Source: Diabrotica undecimpunctata (taxonomy: Eukaryota; Arthropoda; Insecta; Coleoptera; Chrysomelidae). From it: 64,000 nt of DNA. The stretch is taken from positions 76,943,141 to 77,007,140 of the forward strand of contig NC_092806.1 in the NCBI RefSeq assembly GCF_040954645.1. Reading direction: 5' to 3'. The position numbers and the translations under genes are program-made. This document shows positions 10,162 to 21,414 of the stretch, piece by piece (the first letter of the stretch is position 1; every line of letters begins with the position of its first letter). The notes below the pieces were generated by a model that was not told where the DNA came from, did no database searches, and saw only the letters and a program-made list of their open reading frames with translations.

Positions 10162-10982
10162 TCTCTTATAGTAAATCATGTATTTTTTGCAAAGAGGGCA
10201 CGCATCAGATATATAAATGTCAACAATTTTTAAATTTAGTTCTACAGGAAAGACATAAATTTGTTAAAGCCAAATCGTTATGTTTTAATTGTTTAAGTAG
10301 TTTGCATATCGTATCTTCCTGTAAATCTTTGTCCAGGTGTCAAGTATGCACAAAAAATTATAATTCTTTACTCCATTTAGGCAATAATGGTCAGCAGCAA
10401 TATCAATCGCAAGGCCGAACCCACACTCCTTCTAATTTTCCACGTAGTTCTTACAACAAAGCGAAAACTCACATAGTCATAATTCTAATCCTAATAGCAC
10501 TAAACATAATATTGTGGCTAATAATATTACTCCAAATGAAAATTTCCCTATTAATCTTCAGATGGAACCAACCAGTTCTACATCATAAACTTTACACGCG
10601 AGACAATCAACCTTTAATAATTAAGGCTTTGTTGGACTCAGGCGGTATGCAAAGTTTTGTCACAAAAAATTTGGCCCAAAAATTACAGTACGACACAAGA
10701 TTTCAAAAATTAAATATTTTTGGTCTAAGAAATAACATTGTAACAAAAAGTAGTGAAATTATTGATATAAACATACATTCCCAAGTACACCCTTTCAAAA
10801 TATTTAATGTTTCTTGTTCAATAATAGACAAACTCACTAGAAATTTGCCACAAATTCCGTTAAATCCGCAGTATTTTCAAATTCCACTAGAGATAAAAGG
10901 CGATTTAGCGGATCCCTACTTCTGGGAACCTAATAATATTGATTTATTAATTGGCGCGAATTTGTATTTTCAACTTAAATAA
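10162..10982 (+). pseudogene. BEL/Pao zinc knuckles and aspartic protease
   Basis: This continues the same BEL/Pao element after the DNA-transposon insertion. A Cys/His cluster around 10175-10360 includes CIFCKEGTH, CFNC and CQVC. A retropepsin-like protease follows, with LLDSGGMQSFV near 10632 and the second-strand motif IDLLIGANLYF near 10941. The frame is open from about 10302 to 10982 but has lost its gag and part of pol. Confidence 0.8.
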
Positions 10983-11075
10983 TCGAACTAGGGGCTAATC
11001 TCCCTACGCTAATGAATAGAAAATACGCATTATATACAAGATAAAGAAGAAGAAAACAATGCAAAAATCTACACA

Positions 11076-11279
11076 ATGTTAGAAAAATTTTGGGAATTCG
11101 AAGAACTTACATTCACGCAGTCTCATATTGATAAACAAAAAATTGCAGAGACACTTTTCCAAACGACTACGCGGATTTCGGATTCAGGGCGGTATCAAGT
11201 TAAAATGCCTTCTCGAAATTTGGAAAATAAAAAATTAGGCAGCTCCTTTTTTACTGCAAACAAAGATTTTTACGTTTAA
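11076..11279 (+). pseudogene. BEL/Pao pol, pre-RT fragment
   Basis: 67 codons with the BEL Pol pattern LEKFWEFEEL, then a GRYQVKMP segment that normally precedes the reverse transcriptase fingers. Pol is lost soon after, where a LINE begins around 11330. Confidence 0.7.
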
Positions 11280-11329
11280 AACAAATTTGAAAATGATCAA
11301 AATTGTTATAGTGAATAAATATAAAAAAG

Positions 11330-13199
11330 TTAGTGAAAAATATCTAACACCAAAAAAAAAGCAAAAGTTATACCTTTAAACTTGTATGATGTCACTAACG
11401 AAATAAAATACTTTACTCTAGACAGATTTCGTTTACAAATAGTTAACTATTTGACACTTCTTGGTGTCACCTTTGATAAAAAGCTTATCTGCAGAAAGCA
11501 TATTCAGGAACTTAAAGGAATGTGTCAGGAACTGTGCCCAAAGAATTAATTTACTTAAATCTCTTGACTACTACTCTTGAAGAGCTTACGAAGAATCTTT
11601 CCTTAAAATATATAGAGCGTTAATCCGCTCTAACTAGACTAGGGCAGTATTATTTATATGGCATCTAGTAGCTCCTTAGTAAAGTCTTTAAACACGATAT
11701 AAAATACATGCCTACGACTATGTCTCGGTGTTTTTAAATCAAGCTCTGCTGAAAGTGTTAAATCTTCAGAGTCACCACTTCATGTAAGAAGGTGGCAACT
11801 CCTACTTTCATACTTTGTAAGAATATCAGCAAACCCAAGCAACCCAGTAGTAAATATAATAAATGACATAGAGCATAATAAATCTAATAAATCCCCTAGC
11901 AAATGCATCCAATCACACACTCATATTACCATAAGTATCATCTCTTTTATTAGATTTCATCAACCTTTCAAATACTACTACTATTTATACCCCCAAAATA
12001 GCTTCATGGATGTACAATCTTCCAATAATCAATACTGATATATGCAGATTCAATAAAACAAAAACAGCACTCAATTCTCAGATAATCCTTTCAAAACATC
12101 CTCAACTCAACATAATTTGATGAAATTTTATACACCGGTGCGTCCAAGAATGAAGAGTGTTGTCGCTGCGCTGTGTTCACAATGACGATGACAGTAAGCT
12201 TTGTTAGACTACCTAGAAGTTCTAGTATTTACACCGTAGAATAATATGGAATATTTCAGGCATTAAAGACTTCAATCTACCCTACTTCAAATGAAAGCAA
12301 AACAATAACCATTTGTATTGATTCTCTTTCCTCGATGCATTTCATAAGATGCATATTCTCCGAAAATTCACTAGTCCAGGTCATACATAATTCTGTAATC
12401 AACTATATTCTGCTAATATAATAGTCAGAATGATCTGGACTTCATCCTATGTTGGTATATTGGGAAATGAAAACGAAGACCAGGCCGCTAAAACAGCATG
12501 TTCTTTTGACAGCCTTTAAAGAAATCCAACTAAGTCCAACTAAAGAGGTCCTAAGCTGCATCACGTTCAACCCAACTTTCTCACCTTAATATTATATCTT
12601 CTATGAACAGGAAATAAAAATCAGTTATTCACCGACTACGAATAAGGCATGCACATCTAACACATGGATACCTTATAGCATCAGAAAACCCCCCAGTATG
12701 CCATGATTGCAATACTCTCCTTTTCATCAAACACGTGATAATGTCAGCATGACTCTTCTAAAAGAAAACACAACTTAAAAAGGAAATCTAAAAGATATTC
12801 TTAGTGTTACAAACCGTTTTGACAGTGTTCCAAAATCTATAAAAGAAACATGTTTATTTCAGCTGATTTAACCAGTGCATAGTATTAAGTTTTATTTGTT
12901 CAACTTCATCAGTAATAATTGTTCATACTGTTTTTATTCAGTGGAGAAATACATTGACTATTTAAAGTTTTATTGAAATGAATTAAAAATACTCATCAAT
13001 CTCATATCTTTTAACATAGGTAGCTGTTAAAATACTTACCTACGTATTATGAACAATTTTGTGAAATATCTGTGAACTTTATTATTGTTTTTATGTTCAA
13101 ATACGTTCTATATGTTTTTACTTACTTTTAAATAATTGTGATGTTCTTGACTTGGTACAAACCTGTATATCATATGGGTAACGTAGTGAAATAAATAAA
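11330..13199 (+). pseudogene. Jockey-like LINE, 3' part (post-RT and RNase H)
   Basis: The frame is decayed but readable in pieces: LLGVTFDKKL (thumb region, about 11455), RNase H-like segments (a Thr/Gly-Ala-Ser box near 12133, an Ile-Asp-Ser box near 12315, a GILGNENEDQAAKTA box near 12455) and a Cys/His box near 12700. Stops and frame changes are frequent. The 3' end is about 13199, where an AAATAAATAAATG-like tail meets the hexosaminidase splice acceptor. It is 5'-truncated and inserted in the BEL/Pao element. Confidence 0.7.
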
Positions 13200-13219
13200 T
13201 GCTAGATATTTTATTTCAG

Positions 13220-13364
13220 GTTACAACTTCCAACAGGCACGGTATCCTTTCTTCATGTTGGTATCTAGACAATATCAAAAGTGGAGGAGATTGGTTAAAA
13301 TTTTATGATTGTGATCCTCACTCTTTTACAGACGATCCTATATTGCGGTCTTTAGTAAAGGGAG
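13220..13364 (+). CDS. Beta-hexosaminidase, penultimate exon
   Basis: A 145-bp exon with acceptor TTATTTCAG and donor GTAAGC. It encodes 48 codons plus one base, including ILSSCWYLDNI and DWLKFYDCDP, which match the C-terminal part of the GH20 TIM barrel of insect beta-N-acetylglucosaminidases. The phase-1 end matches the next exon at 15752 exactly (a split Gly codon). The enzyme removes terminal N-acetylhexosamine from chitin oligomers or glycans; this exon alone does not identify the paralogue. Upstream exons lie to the left of the window. Confidence 0.9.
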
Positions 13365-13639
13365 GTAAGCAAATATAACTTGTAAATGTTCCTGGGTGTA
13401 TCGGTCTGGTATTAATAAAATCAGTCAATATGTTTCAGAGCAGCCACTTTCAATCAATTTTTCATTTTCTGTATTATATATTATAGTGTGAAATTAAGTT
13501 AAACTCTAATGACTAAAATATGACAAATAAATAACTTTAAAATATTAATTGTTGAATGGATATAATATTGACGAGTCAGCAAAATTATCATTATATAGGT
13601 ATCGGTTTACAAGTTTCTGCAACGTCCACCGATTTTCAG

Positions 13640-13830
13640 CTTCCACCTCGATAAGTCAAACTGGTTCTTCCTGGTCTTCTTTTTTTTTAGTTTTTTAAGT
13701 TTTCCACTTTTTTTGGTCTTCCTTGTTTCCATCTCAGTACTTGCTTTAGGATTATATCTCTATCCATGCTCTGTATATGTCCATACCACCAACTGTTTGT
13801 TTTTTATGTTTCATGTAATTTTTTCCATCT
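13640..13830 (-). pseudogene. LINE C-terminal fragment
   Basis: On the - strand it reads WWYGHIQSMDRDI then a LRWKQGRPKK-type segment, the post-RT tail common in insect LINEs. It is short and broken. Confidence 0.5.
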
Positions 13831-14589
13831 TTGATTTTAAAGGCTACACTTTACTGTCGTAGACCGTAATACTTTTAATAATTGTGATTGGGCCTTTATA
13901 TTCAGTATACTGTGAGGTTTTTACTTTAGCAATAGTTATATTCCGTGCAAGCTCTTGTTTCTTTCTTGTTCATCATTTTCTTCTAATACCAATTGTCCCC
14001 CAATGCATAAATATTTCGTTTTGTCGAAATTTATTTGTAAACCCTATTCGTTATATATTTATTAATAGAACCTTCAACATTTGCGCAGAAAATCTTTTTA
14101 ATACAAAAAACCCTACACAAAATTTCGGTACAATCAATCAAAAGTAGTTTTTGAAAAATATTTTTTCAATCTAAATTTTTGAAAAAATGTTATAAATTTT
14201 CAAAATTAGGCAGAGCCTACAAAAAAAAGTTTTAAATATTGAATTTCTTTACGTATATACAAGGATTCAGGCTTTCAAATAAAACTTTTTTTCAAATAAA
14301 AAGTAATAAAATTTGTTGAATACTAGCCACTAGAAAAAAATTTTAAACAACAAATCCGGAATTCATTAAATTAATTTTGTATTTAACAAAAATAAAATTA
14401 TATAAATATTTAATTTTTTTATATTTAAATAGTTTAAAAAACTATTTAATAATTAACTAATCCGGAATTCGTTAAATTAATTTTTTATTTAATAATTTAA
14501 TAAATCCTTTTCAGGGACCTTATGATGCCCTGATTCATCGGTTGCAGAACAGATGTGCAATTTGGGGTAAAACAAATGATGAATGAATG

Positions 14590-15460
14590 TTTTTTAAACC
14601 CTTAACTTTCAGATGGGCTGTACAATTGTCAACAATTAAAAGAATCTTTCGATGTCCCAACTCCCTGTTTCACTTTAAAAGTTCTCCACTAAAAATCTCT
14701 ACTGTCATCCATGATTTTTTATTCAATTTATATGAAACAGGAAGCCGATTCATACCTCTGAAACATCGTGGCTTTTGAGATTTCCCAATGACAACTAACT
14801 TCCTTTTTTCGGAACCGGATATGTTGGCACACGCGAGTACAGTTACCCTTTCTTTTGATAACTGGCAACCTATACAACGTTCATTTTTGAATTTGAGGGG
14901 GTCTTATCTGGAGTAAGTTTAAAAAAAAAAGTCCCAGCTCGTCGACATTGAAAACATAATCGTCACTGTAATTTTGTCTTATTGTAGTCCATGACTTTAA
15001 CCAGTTGTCGGTAACTTCTTTGGAAACACACTTCGCTTCACCGCAAATTATTCCACATGTAATTTCGTACCTGGCCTTAAAACGGCTCGTCCACCCACTC
15101 GATGCTTTAAAATTCTCATCACCACCTAGCGCCTGCGAAAACTATGTTGCTTTTTCTTCAAGCAGTGGTCCACTTACTGGAACATTCGCAGCTCTATTTA
15201 CGGTAAATCATTTGACCATTGCATTATCGAGTTCTTTATTAGTTGCGGCACGTAGTTTTTTCGATTTACCGGAAAAGACGAACCTGCTTCAAAATCTTGT
15301 GTTTATTTTTGAGCATGGTAGATAAAGTGAAACTTGAAATTCCTCGTTCACGACAAACTTCTGCTTTCTTCTTACCGTTCTCAACATCTTTAGGGATGTT
15401 AATTTTTTCTTCTAAAGTAAATGCTTTTCTTTTAGGAGCCATAACAAAAGTTTTGTCCAT
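14590..15460 (-). pseudogene. pogo/Tigger transposase relic
   Basis: On the - strand from 15460: an N-terminal helix-turn-helix (APKRKAFTLEEKINI, then GISSFTLSTML), a CENP-B-like domain (15330-15020), an NVDELGLF catalytic Asp box near 14950, and VTVLACANISGSEKRKL then PRCFRG near 14750-14850. Frameshifts are present and the C-terminal DDE part is lost at about 14590. It lies antisense inside the hexosaminidase intron. Confidence 0.8.
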
Positions 15461-15751
15461 AACAAAATAATGCCAGACGTTTGGTATGTGGTATTAACTA
15501 GTATTATTTGCCTGTTATAAATCTCTTGATGGGCTAAGGCCAGACCGGACCAGACGCGAGTGACCTTGTATTTTTATGTGACTGTTTTCTATGGATAGCA
15601 TATTTGTTTGACTAAGAAAAAATACAGAATTGTTTCTTTTGGGTGTTTCTTCTTTAAGTTTACTCTAAACTCTTTATTTTAAATTACTATTTGTACAAAT
15701 ATTTGGCTTAGTTAACAGGTAACTACTTTAGAAATATTTAAATGTTTTTAG

Positions 15752-15966
15752 GTGAAGCTTGCATGTGGGGGGAGGTCGTAAACCAATACAATGTAATTTC
15801 AAGAGTATGGCCAAGAACTTCAGCCGTTGCTGAAAAACTTTGGTCACAATGGGAAGACAAATACGATGAAGACGAAGTAAGAAGGCGACTGGAGGAACAT
15901 ACATGTAGAATGAACAGACGAGGCATTGCAGCTCAGCCACCTAATGGCCCTGGTTTTTGTTATTAA
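15752..15966 (+). CDS. Beta-hexosaminidase, terminal exon
   Basis: A 215-bp last exon with acceptor TGTTTTTAG. With the split codon it begins G-GEACMWGE, the strongly conserved GH20 motif whose Trp and Glu line the substrate pocket. The tail runs through SRVWPRTSAVAEKLW to RMNRRGIAAQPPNGPGFCY and a TAA stop, the usual end of insect hexosaminidases. The frame is intact and well conserved, so this is a living gene. An ATTAAA-type polyadenylation signal lies about 30 bp downstream (near 15999). Confidence 0.95.
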
Positions 15967-17400
15967 CATTGATTTGTACAAAACTTTTTCAAATAGAAAT
16001 TAAATTGTTTCCTTAAACAGTTGTGACTTTTTTAATATCAATTTCAGTAACTTAGTTGAATAACAAGTTGAATGTGTGCAAAATAGTTTTAACACTTTAT
16101 ACAGTCATCCAAATGTACATGTGAATAACAAATGATTGGATTCAAGATAGATCTACAAAAGACCAGATCTTTGTGCCGGCAATCTTCTTGCACAGATTGA
16201 GGGAAATGTTTTCTAATAAATCAAAGGTATCGTTCGTGTGGAAATAAGATTTAAATAAGCCTTTGCACTGTTCTAAACTGCCTTATGGTCCTTAGTTTAA
16301 AACAGCAGACCTAAAAATAAAAGCTGCGTTCAAAACTTTCACTTAGAAAATTTAAATTTTAAAAATATAAATAAATTACTTAGATTCCAAATAGGTAAAG
16401 AAAAATAAGAATAAGATTTACTCTCAATCAATTTATTCTACCACCAATGATCGATTGCGCATACTACAATTTGCTATGCATCTTTGGGTCAACGATACAT
16501 CGTAAACTAAATGTGAAAATATAATAACCCGTATTAGGGTGCTGTGTGGTACAGAATATATAACAATTATAGATACTAATATGTTATGTATGCGATTGTT
16601 AAATATAAATTTAAATTGATTAAATAAAAAATTAAGTGAAAAATGATTTAGTAAAATCAAAATTAAATAAATATTATGTACATACCGTTACAAGGATTAT
16701 TGTTAAATTTTGAAGAAAACATAGTTTAAAGATCCGATATGGTAAACTGGTGGCAGGTGATTATCGGTTATACTGCAACTATTTAACGAGTAAAGGGATA
16801 GTTCTTGAGGGGAAAGATAATAACAACTAGGCTAGGAATGTAGGTATTATGTAAATTGTTTGTTGAAAACTAAATGTGATGTTATATTATTTAAAAGGTA
16901 TTTATATTTGTTGAAGAGGTATATTTTAAAATGTGTGTTATTTATTTAAATTGTTTATCTACAACAGAAAGCACTAGTGTGATATCTATCTTATTCTACC
17001 ATGTCACAGTTTTGTCTGTTCTAGATAAATAATTTTAATAAATAACCCACATTTCAAAATGTCCACGTGATGAATAACAGTCGCTACTCCGGTTCCTACA
17101 CCTTCTTGTGGATGCTTCGTAGTCGAATAGCCTTCTTCAAAAACGAAGTCTTCTCTCAAGGGTTCACTCTTGGGTAATAATATTAAACGTTGAATTTGCA
17201 AATGGCACTCGGTCAACAAGATCTAGCGGGGCTAGTAGTGTAAGTCGACTAGATCCTGATGTATTGCCTTTTGATACACTTTGAATTTGCAATTTAGCAG
17301 CGATCTTTTGCCAGAAGGCCAATGACAGCGCAGGTAATAAAACTGTGATTGGCCGGCCAGAGTGACAATCTGCGTCGTGATTGGTCACTTCTGGCAACAG
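15967..17400. other. Intergenic stretch without recognisable genes
   Basis: AT-rich DNA downstream of the hexosaminidase gene. Two short - strand frames (17219-17004, 17406-17164) have no family I recognise; the second may be the 3' untranslated part of the LINE relic that follows. Confidence 0.5.
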
Positions 17401-18150
17401 TAGCAAATTAGCGTATACCTCGGTGCACCCTAGATATACTCTGTGTCTGGCGTCCTGAGAAATGGGGAACTAAATAGCTTCTAGTGAGCGGTATTATCGT
17501 ATGCATGATTTTAAACAGATGTTTGCTTAGACCCAGCTGTTTTACGTCTTCTCAGAGGTTTTCGGAATAACACCAGTCTAGGTACTTTCCATTCTCCATT
17601 GTCTCCTTGTTTGTATTTCTAGATCTCTATACTTGGTAATCTCTTCGTTGTATTTAACACGCAGAATAATATTGTTATGTACCGTCAAATCTATCAGTGT
17701 TGTTTGCCTAGTATATTAATTAACTAGTATTAAATCCGGTCTTTTAGGGGCTACTGGTTAGTCTGTGAGCAAAATGCGGTCTCGATGCAGTCTCGAACAA
17801 CTTACGGTTGTTGTTTTCAATCATTATGTCAGGAAAGTATTAATAATAAGTGAGATGGTCGGTTTGGAGAAGACCCAGTTTGTTGGCTAATTCCTGGTAT
17901 TTAATATTTTCTACTGAGTCATTGGATGGTTTCTTGGGCTTGACATCCGTGATGTCAAATGATAGTTCAACGCTGTATTGTTGACATATTCTTGGCTGAC
18001 TTCATTGAGATGTCACCCATTTTTTCTTGCGTAGAAAGACAGTTTATGTACATTTCTTGTTCCCGCAGTGGACATTAATAGTATTGATAATCTTACAGAA
18101 AAATGCAAACGTTCTCTGACTTCTCTAATATCCATAACTCTTCTGTAAGT
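17400..18150 (-). pseudogene. Degraded non-LTR retrotransposon C-terminus
   Basis: On the - strand, broken pieces match a C-terminal segment common in insect LINEs: YNEEITKYRDLEIQ, then TGVIPKTSEK, then CIR-VYLGC near 17430. There are many stops. Confidence 0.5.
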
Positions 18151-18589
18151 CGTTCTTTGCAGCATAAAAGCACTAAACATAATGTTTCTTTAGTTAATTT
18201 ATCAGTGGTTAGTCTCTCATAAGTCTATCTATAAACTCTCATAAGTCTATCCATAGATTCTTTGAATGCAGAATCCTTCGGATTCGTATTTTTTGTCACA
18301 GTTGTTAAAATACGTTAAAATCTAATTGCCGTAAGTGTTAGGAAAAGAGGTTTAAGAACTTCCAAAATCCCAAAAACGTCTTCCAGTTAAAAAGGGAAGG
18401 GCGTTTCTATAAAAAAAATAACTCACCGCACAAAATCAGTAAAAAAATAACTTCCAGACGTGCGATGTTATATTTGCCTGATTCAATTAAACACTGATTA
18501 CCGTTCATAGATTTTTCTCCACAATTTAATAATAAACGTAACAATAACAGTGAATAGGTTCCATTAAATATACCAGGTTCTACTAAAAA

Positions 18590-19490
18590 TCAAAAGGACG
18601 ATTTTGTTTCTATATCTTTATCTTCTGATTTTATTAATATAGATAATAGTCCAATTTTATTATCTGTTCGACAATCTTAGCGATCAGATAATAATTGTTT
18701 TGATTTAAATTCCTTATTGCATGACTGCTTATTGCTATTATTATGCTTATTCCTTAAGAAATGCAATAATAATCAATCTTATCTTCCTACTAAAATTTTA
18801 GGACAATCTTGTTTAGCTTTATTACAAAAAAATTGAAAACTAAAGTTACAGTCGATGATATAAGTGAACAGATTATATTCTATATAATTCCTTCACTTTA
18901 GAATTCCATAATTCTTGATATGGAATTCTTAAACAATTTTAATAGGACAATAAATTATCCTGACTCTTTTGTTTCTATATTTTTTTTTAGTATATCTATT
19001 TTAAGTTCTATTCATAACTTTGATAGTTTATCTATCTCAGAACAATAGTAATTACAGAGTACGATCTCTAAATCTCATACTTTTCTTTTCTCGCACTATT
19101 GAAGTGGGAGATTTAACACCATTTAGACAATATCAGTACCCCATTCAAGTAGATTGTGAGAAAGAAATAGATCTTTAGTTGGACCTGTATATTATTGGAC
19201 CTTCTACTTTATCCTACTGTAGTTCTTTGTTGCTAACGAAGAAGAAGGGTGGATTTTTTAGAGTTTTTTTTTTGACGGTCAAAAACAGAATAGTATCACT
19301 ACTAATCGGAATGCCTATCCTATTTCCCAGATAAATAATATTTTCAGCAAACTCAAAAATCCCAAATATATTCCTTTAATTGATCTATCCAAAGCTTTCT
19401 TCGTCTACAAATTCCTTTGAGTGAGGAAAGTGAAAAGTATACTGCACATGTCCAGTCAACAGCAAACCTCTAAGAGAAAAGTCTCTGACA
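18590..19490 (+). pseudogene. Ty3/gypsy pol relic (protease to RT)
   Basis: Broken + strand codons give a protease-like LPTKILGQSCLALL (about 18780), a pre-RT DLTPFRQYQYPI, LLLTKKKGGFFRV (about 19230) and an AYPISQINNIFSKL then FLIDLSKAFF-like RT palm segment (19310-19400). It is decayed by stops and frameshifts and is much older than the element inserted at 19607. Confidence 0.65.
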
Positions 19491-19499
19491 AGGCCATAT

Positions 19500-19606
19500 A
19501 TTCTGCTTTCCAGCTAGATACCTAAACACTCCTTAATTCTACCCAAATTTTTAATAAAAAATTTACATTTCAGCTAATTTTTCTGTCTACTTGTTTCACT
19601 TTCATC
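19500..19606 (-). pseudogene. Ty1/copia RT relic, distal piece
   Basis: On the - strand it reads a copia-type FFIKNLGRIKECLGI segment that follows the RT active site. It is the continuation of the relic at 25932-26574, split by the gypsy 2 insertion at the duplicated CATC. Confidence 0.65.
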
Positions 19607-20243
19607 TGTAACGATGAGTCCAAGCCATCACCGTTAAACCAGCGTGCGCGCGAACCAACCCATGAAGTAGGAGTGTATCGACAGTAGAAAGGGCAAAACT
19701 AATTACACAGCTCCGCTATATAAACCGCAACATTTCCTCATAGAGACAGAATCGACAGGTGTTGACTGAAGGTTCTCTTCTTCCCTACCCCGGCTTGTGG
19801 ACGTGTTGAGTTCACAAGTTGTTTCCGTCCCCCATACCGTCGTTACCCGAAGAGCGTGTTGAGCTCTTCACTACCCGTACTCTGAAGCAGTCGTGTTGAG
19901 ACTGTAGAGGAGTGTCCTATTAACCCGAATCACTTAAGGGACGTGTTGAGTTCCTTTCCTTTCTTTGTACCTATCGTCCGCTGTTATTAAATCGATACAA
20001 CGTTACCGTAAAATTTCAAATACACACTCACTTGCCGATAAGACTAGTTCTATATGACAAGGTCAAACTTAATTTGAATAAATAGGCCAGGTACTGAGAA
20101 GATCAAACCAAATTGTAAATATGTACGTAAGATTTTTGTTAATTTAATTTAAGGAAGACAATAAAGTTTTATTTTTATTTTGAACTCTGTCTCTGACTGT
20201 CTAAAAGCTACCCGGATAGTGACTCCCACGAGAGGACGTCACA
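19607..20243 (+). repeat. 5' LTR of gypsy element 2
   Basis: 637 bp. It contains a TATA box (CTATATAAA, 19716-19724), four same-loop hairpins at 19794-19956 and an AATAAA signal at 20160-20165. From the TATA position, transcription should start near 19747, placing the hairpins in the RNA leader. Confidence 0.92.
19794..19956 (+). promoter_or_regulatory. Four RNA hairpins sharing one loop in the gypsy 2 LTR
   Basis: The nonamer CGTGTTGAG occurs at 19802, 19855, 19892 and 19942. Each copy is flanked by a different but self-complementary stem: CTTGTGGA/TTCACAAG (19794-19818), GAAGAG/CTCTTC (19849-19869), GCAGT/ACTGT (19887-19905) and AAGGGA/TTCCTT (19936-19956). The outer C and G of the nonamer can also pair, leaving the loop GTGTTGA. 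The same array is in the 3' LTR at 25482-25644. It is probably a repeated RNA-protein or RNA-RNA contact site; the role is unknown. Confidence 0.85.
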
Positions 20244-20245
20244 AA

Positions 20246-20259
20246 TGGCGCCCGAGCAG
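20246..20259 (+). other. Primer-binding site of gypsy element 2
   Basis: TGGCGCCCGAGCAG follows the LTR by two bases. It differs at one base from the start of the well-known tRNA-Lys(UUU) primer-binding site, so a lysine tRNA primer is likely. Confidence 0.75.
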
Positions 20260-20367
20260 AAAAATACGTTTTAAACAATAATACCGACCGAATTCCGAAT
20301 TTTATTTTCATGAGACAGTACTACATTTCAAATTTTAATCAAAGACAGGGTGATTCACAGTTCAAAA

Positions 20368-21414
20368 ATGACAGACGCTCCGGAAACGTCGAAGATTAGT
20401 TGGGTGTACCTATTAAACAAAGACGAACTTATAGCCGAATTAACAAACAGAGAACAGCCGACGGAAGGGAATTTCAGCGAGCTAAGAGCGAGATTAGTTG
20501 CGATCATCAAGGCAGAGGAAATAGAAGAAAACCAGATGGAAGACAGACAAAGAAAGATGGAAATAGTACTCAAATGGGGGTCACACTTTGACGGTTCAAG
20601 AGACCCAGTAGAATTCATAGAACGGTTGAAAGAACTCCAGACAGCTTACGGCCTACAAGACACCCACGTTTTACAAGCTCTACCAGGAACATTAAACGGG
20701 AAAGCATTACTATGGTACAGAAACAATAATAAATATTGGAACGAATTAAAAGACTTCGAACAAGATTTCCGCAATTTCTTCGTTTCCTCCGTTCTCACGC
20801 AATCTCTGGAAGCTCAAATCCGGAACCGACTCCAACGAAACAACGAAGGTGTAAGAGACTACATCATTGATATTCAAACAATGATCAGAAGACATGGTGA
20901 ATTCAATCACCAAGAAGAACTAAACAGGATATACACCAATATGAACCCGAAATACAAGTTGTATATAAAGAGGCAAGACGTATCGTCAACACAGGACATA
21001 ATCAGATTAGCGGAAGAATATGATATGGTCCAAAAAGAAATATATAACAGAAACAATACAAGATGTGACTGGATACAGGCAAATAGTCATAATAACAAAA
21101 TACAGAATTTCGACAGACAGACTTGTTGTTGGAGATGCGGCCGCAGAGGCCACAATAGAAGAAACTGCAGAGCTATCGCTGTACTCTTCTGCAGCCATTG
21201 CGGAACCCAAGGAACAACTTCCAATAACTGCCAATGTAGAAGCCCCAGCGGAAAACTCCAACAGGACTGGACAAGAAGGAGGCAACCCAGTCAGCATTTA
21301 GAGTCCTCCCTAACAACCTCCAGCTACGCACACTATACAGATCAACGACCCCACACAACGATAACGTTCAGCAACGGTAAAAAGTTAAGAGCACTAATAG
21401 ACACAGGGCAATAG
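20368..21414 (+). CDS. Gag and start of protease, gypsy element 2
   Basis: From the ATG at 20368 (an upstream GTG at 20350 is not a credible start) the frame runs about 348 codons. It has an acidic N-terminal helix region, a retrotransposon Gag capsid-like segment (HFDGSRDPVEFIERL), then zinc knuckles CWRCGRRGHNRRNC (CCHC) and CSHCGTQGTTSNNC, in which Thr replaces the His. It ends at TAG (21412-21414) just after the protease active site ALIDTG. The same frame stays open beyond the TAG, so the stop is either a disabling mutation or a readthrough point. Confidence 0.85.
   Translation: MTDAPETSKISWVYLLNKDELIAELTNREQPTEGNFSELRARLVAIIKAEEIEENQMEDRQRKMEIVLKWGSHFDGSRDPVEFIERLKELQTAYGLQDTHVLQALPGTLNGKALLWYRNNNKYWNELKDFEQDFRNFFVSSVLTQSLEAQIRNRLQRNNEGVRDYIIDIQTMIRRHGEFNHQEELNRIYTNMNPKYKLYIKRQDVSSTQDIIRLAEEYDMVQKEIYNRNNTRCDWIQANSHNNKIQNFDRQTCCWRCGRRGHNRRNCRAIAVLFCSHCGTQGTTSNNCQCRSPSGKLQQDWTRRRQPSQHLESSLTTSSYAHYTDQRPHTTITFSNGKKLRALIDTGQ

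Larger units (their letters stand above)
13365..15751 (+). other. Last intron of the hexosaminidase gene
   Basis: 2387 bp. It contains a LINE scrap, a short direct repeat (TCCGGAATTC at 14355 and 14461, 106 bp apart, in AT-rich DNA) and a pogo/Tigger relic. I see no host exon in it. Confidence 0.85.

Noticed and set aside
20350..20367. GTG start 18 nt upstream of the gag ATG in gypsy element 2
   Set aside because: Eukaryotic elements do not normally start at GTG, and an ATG follows in frame at 20368.
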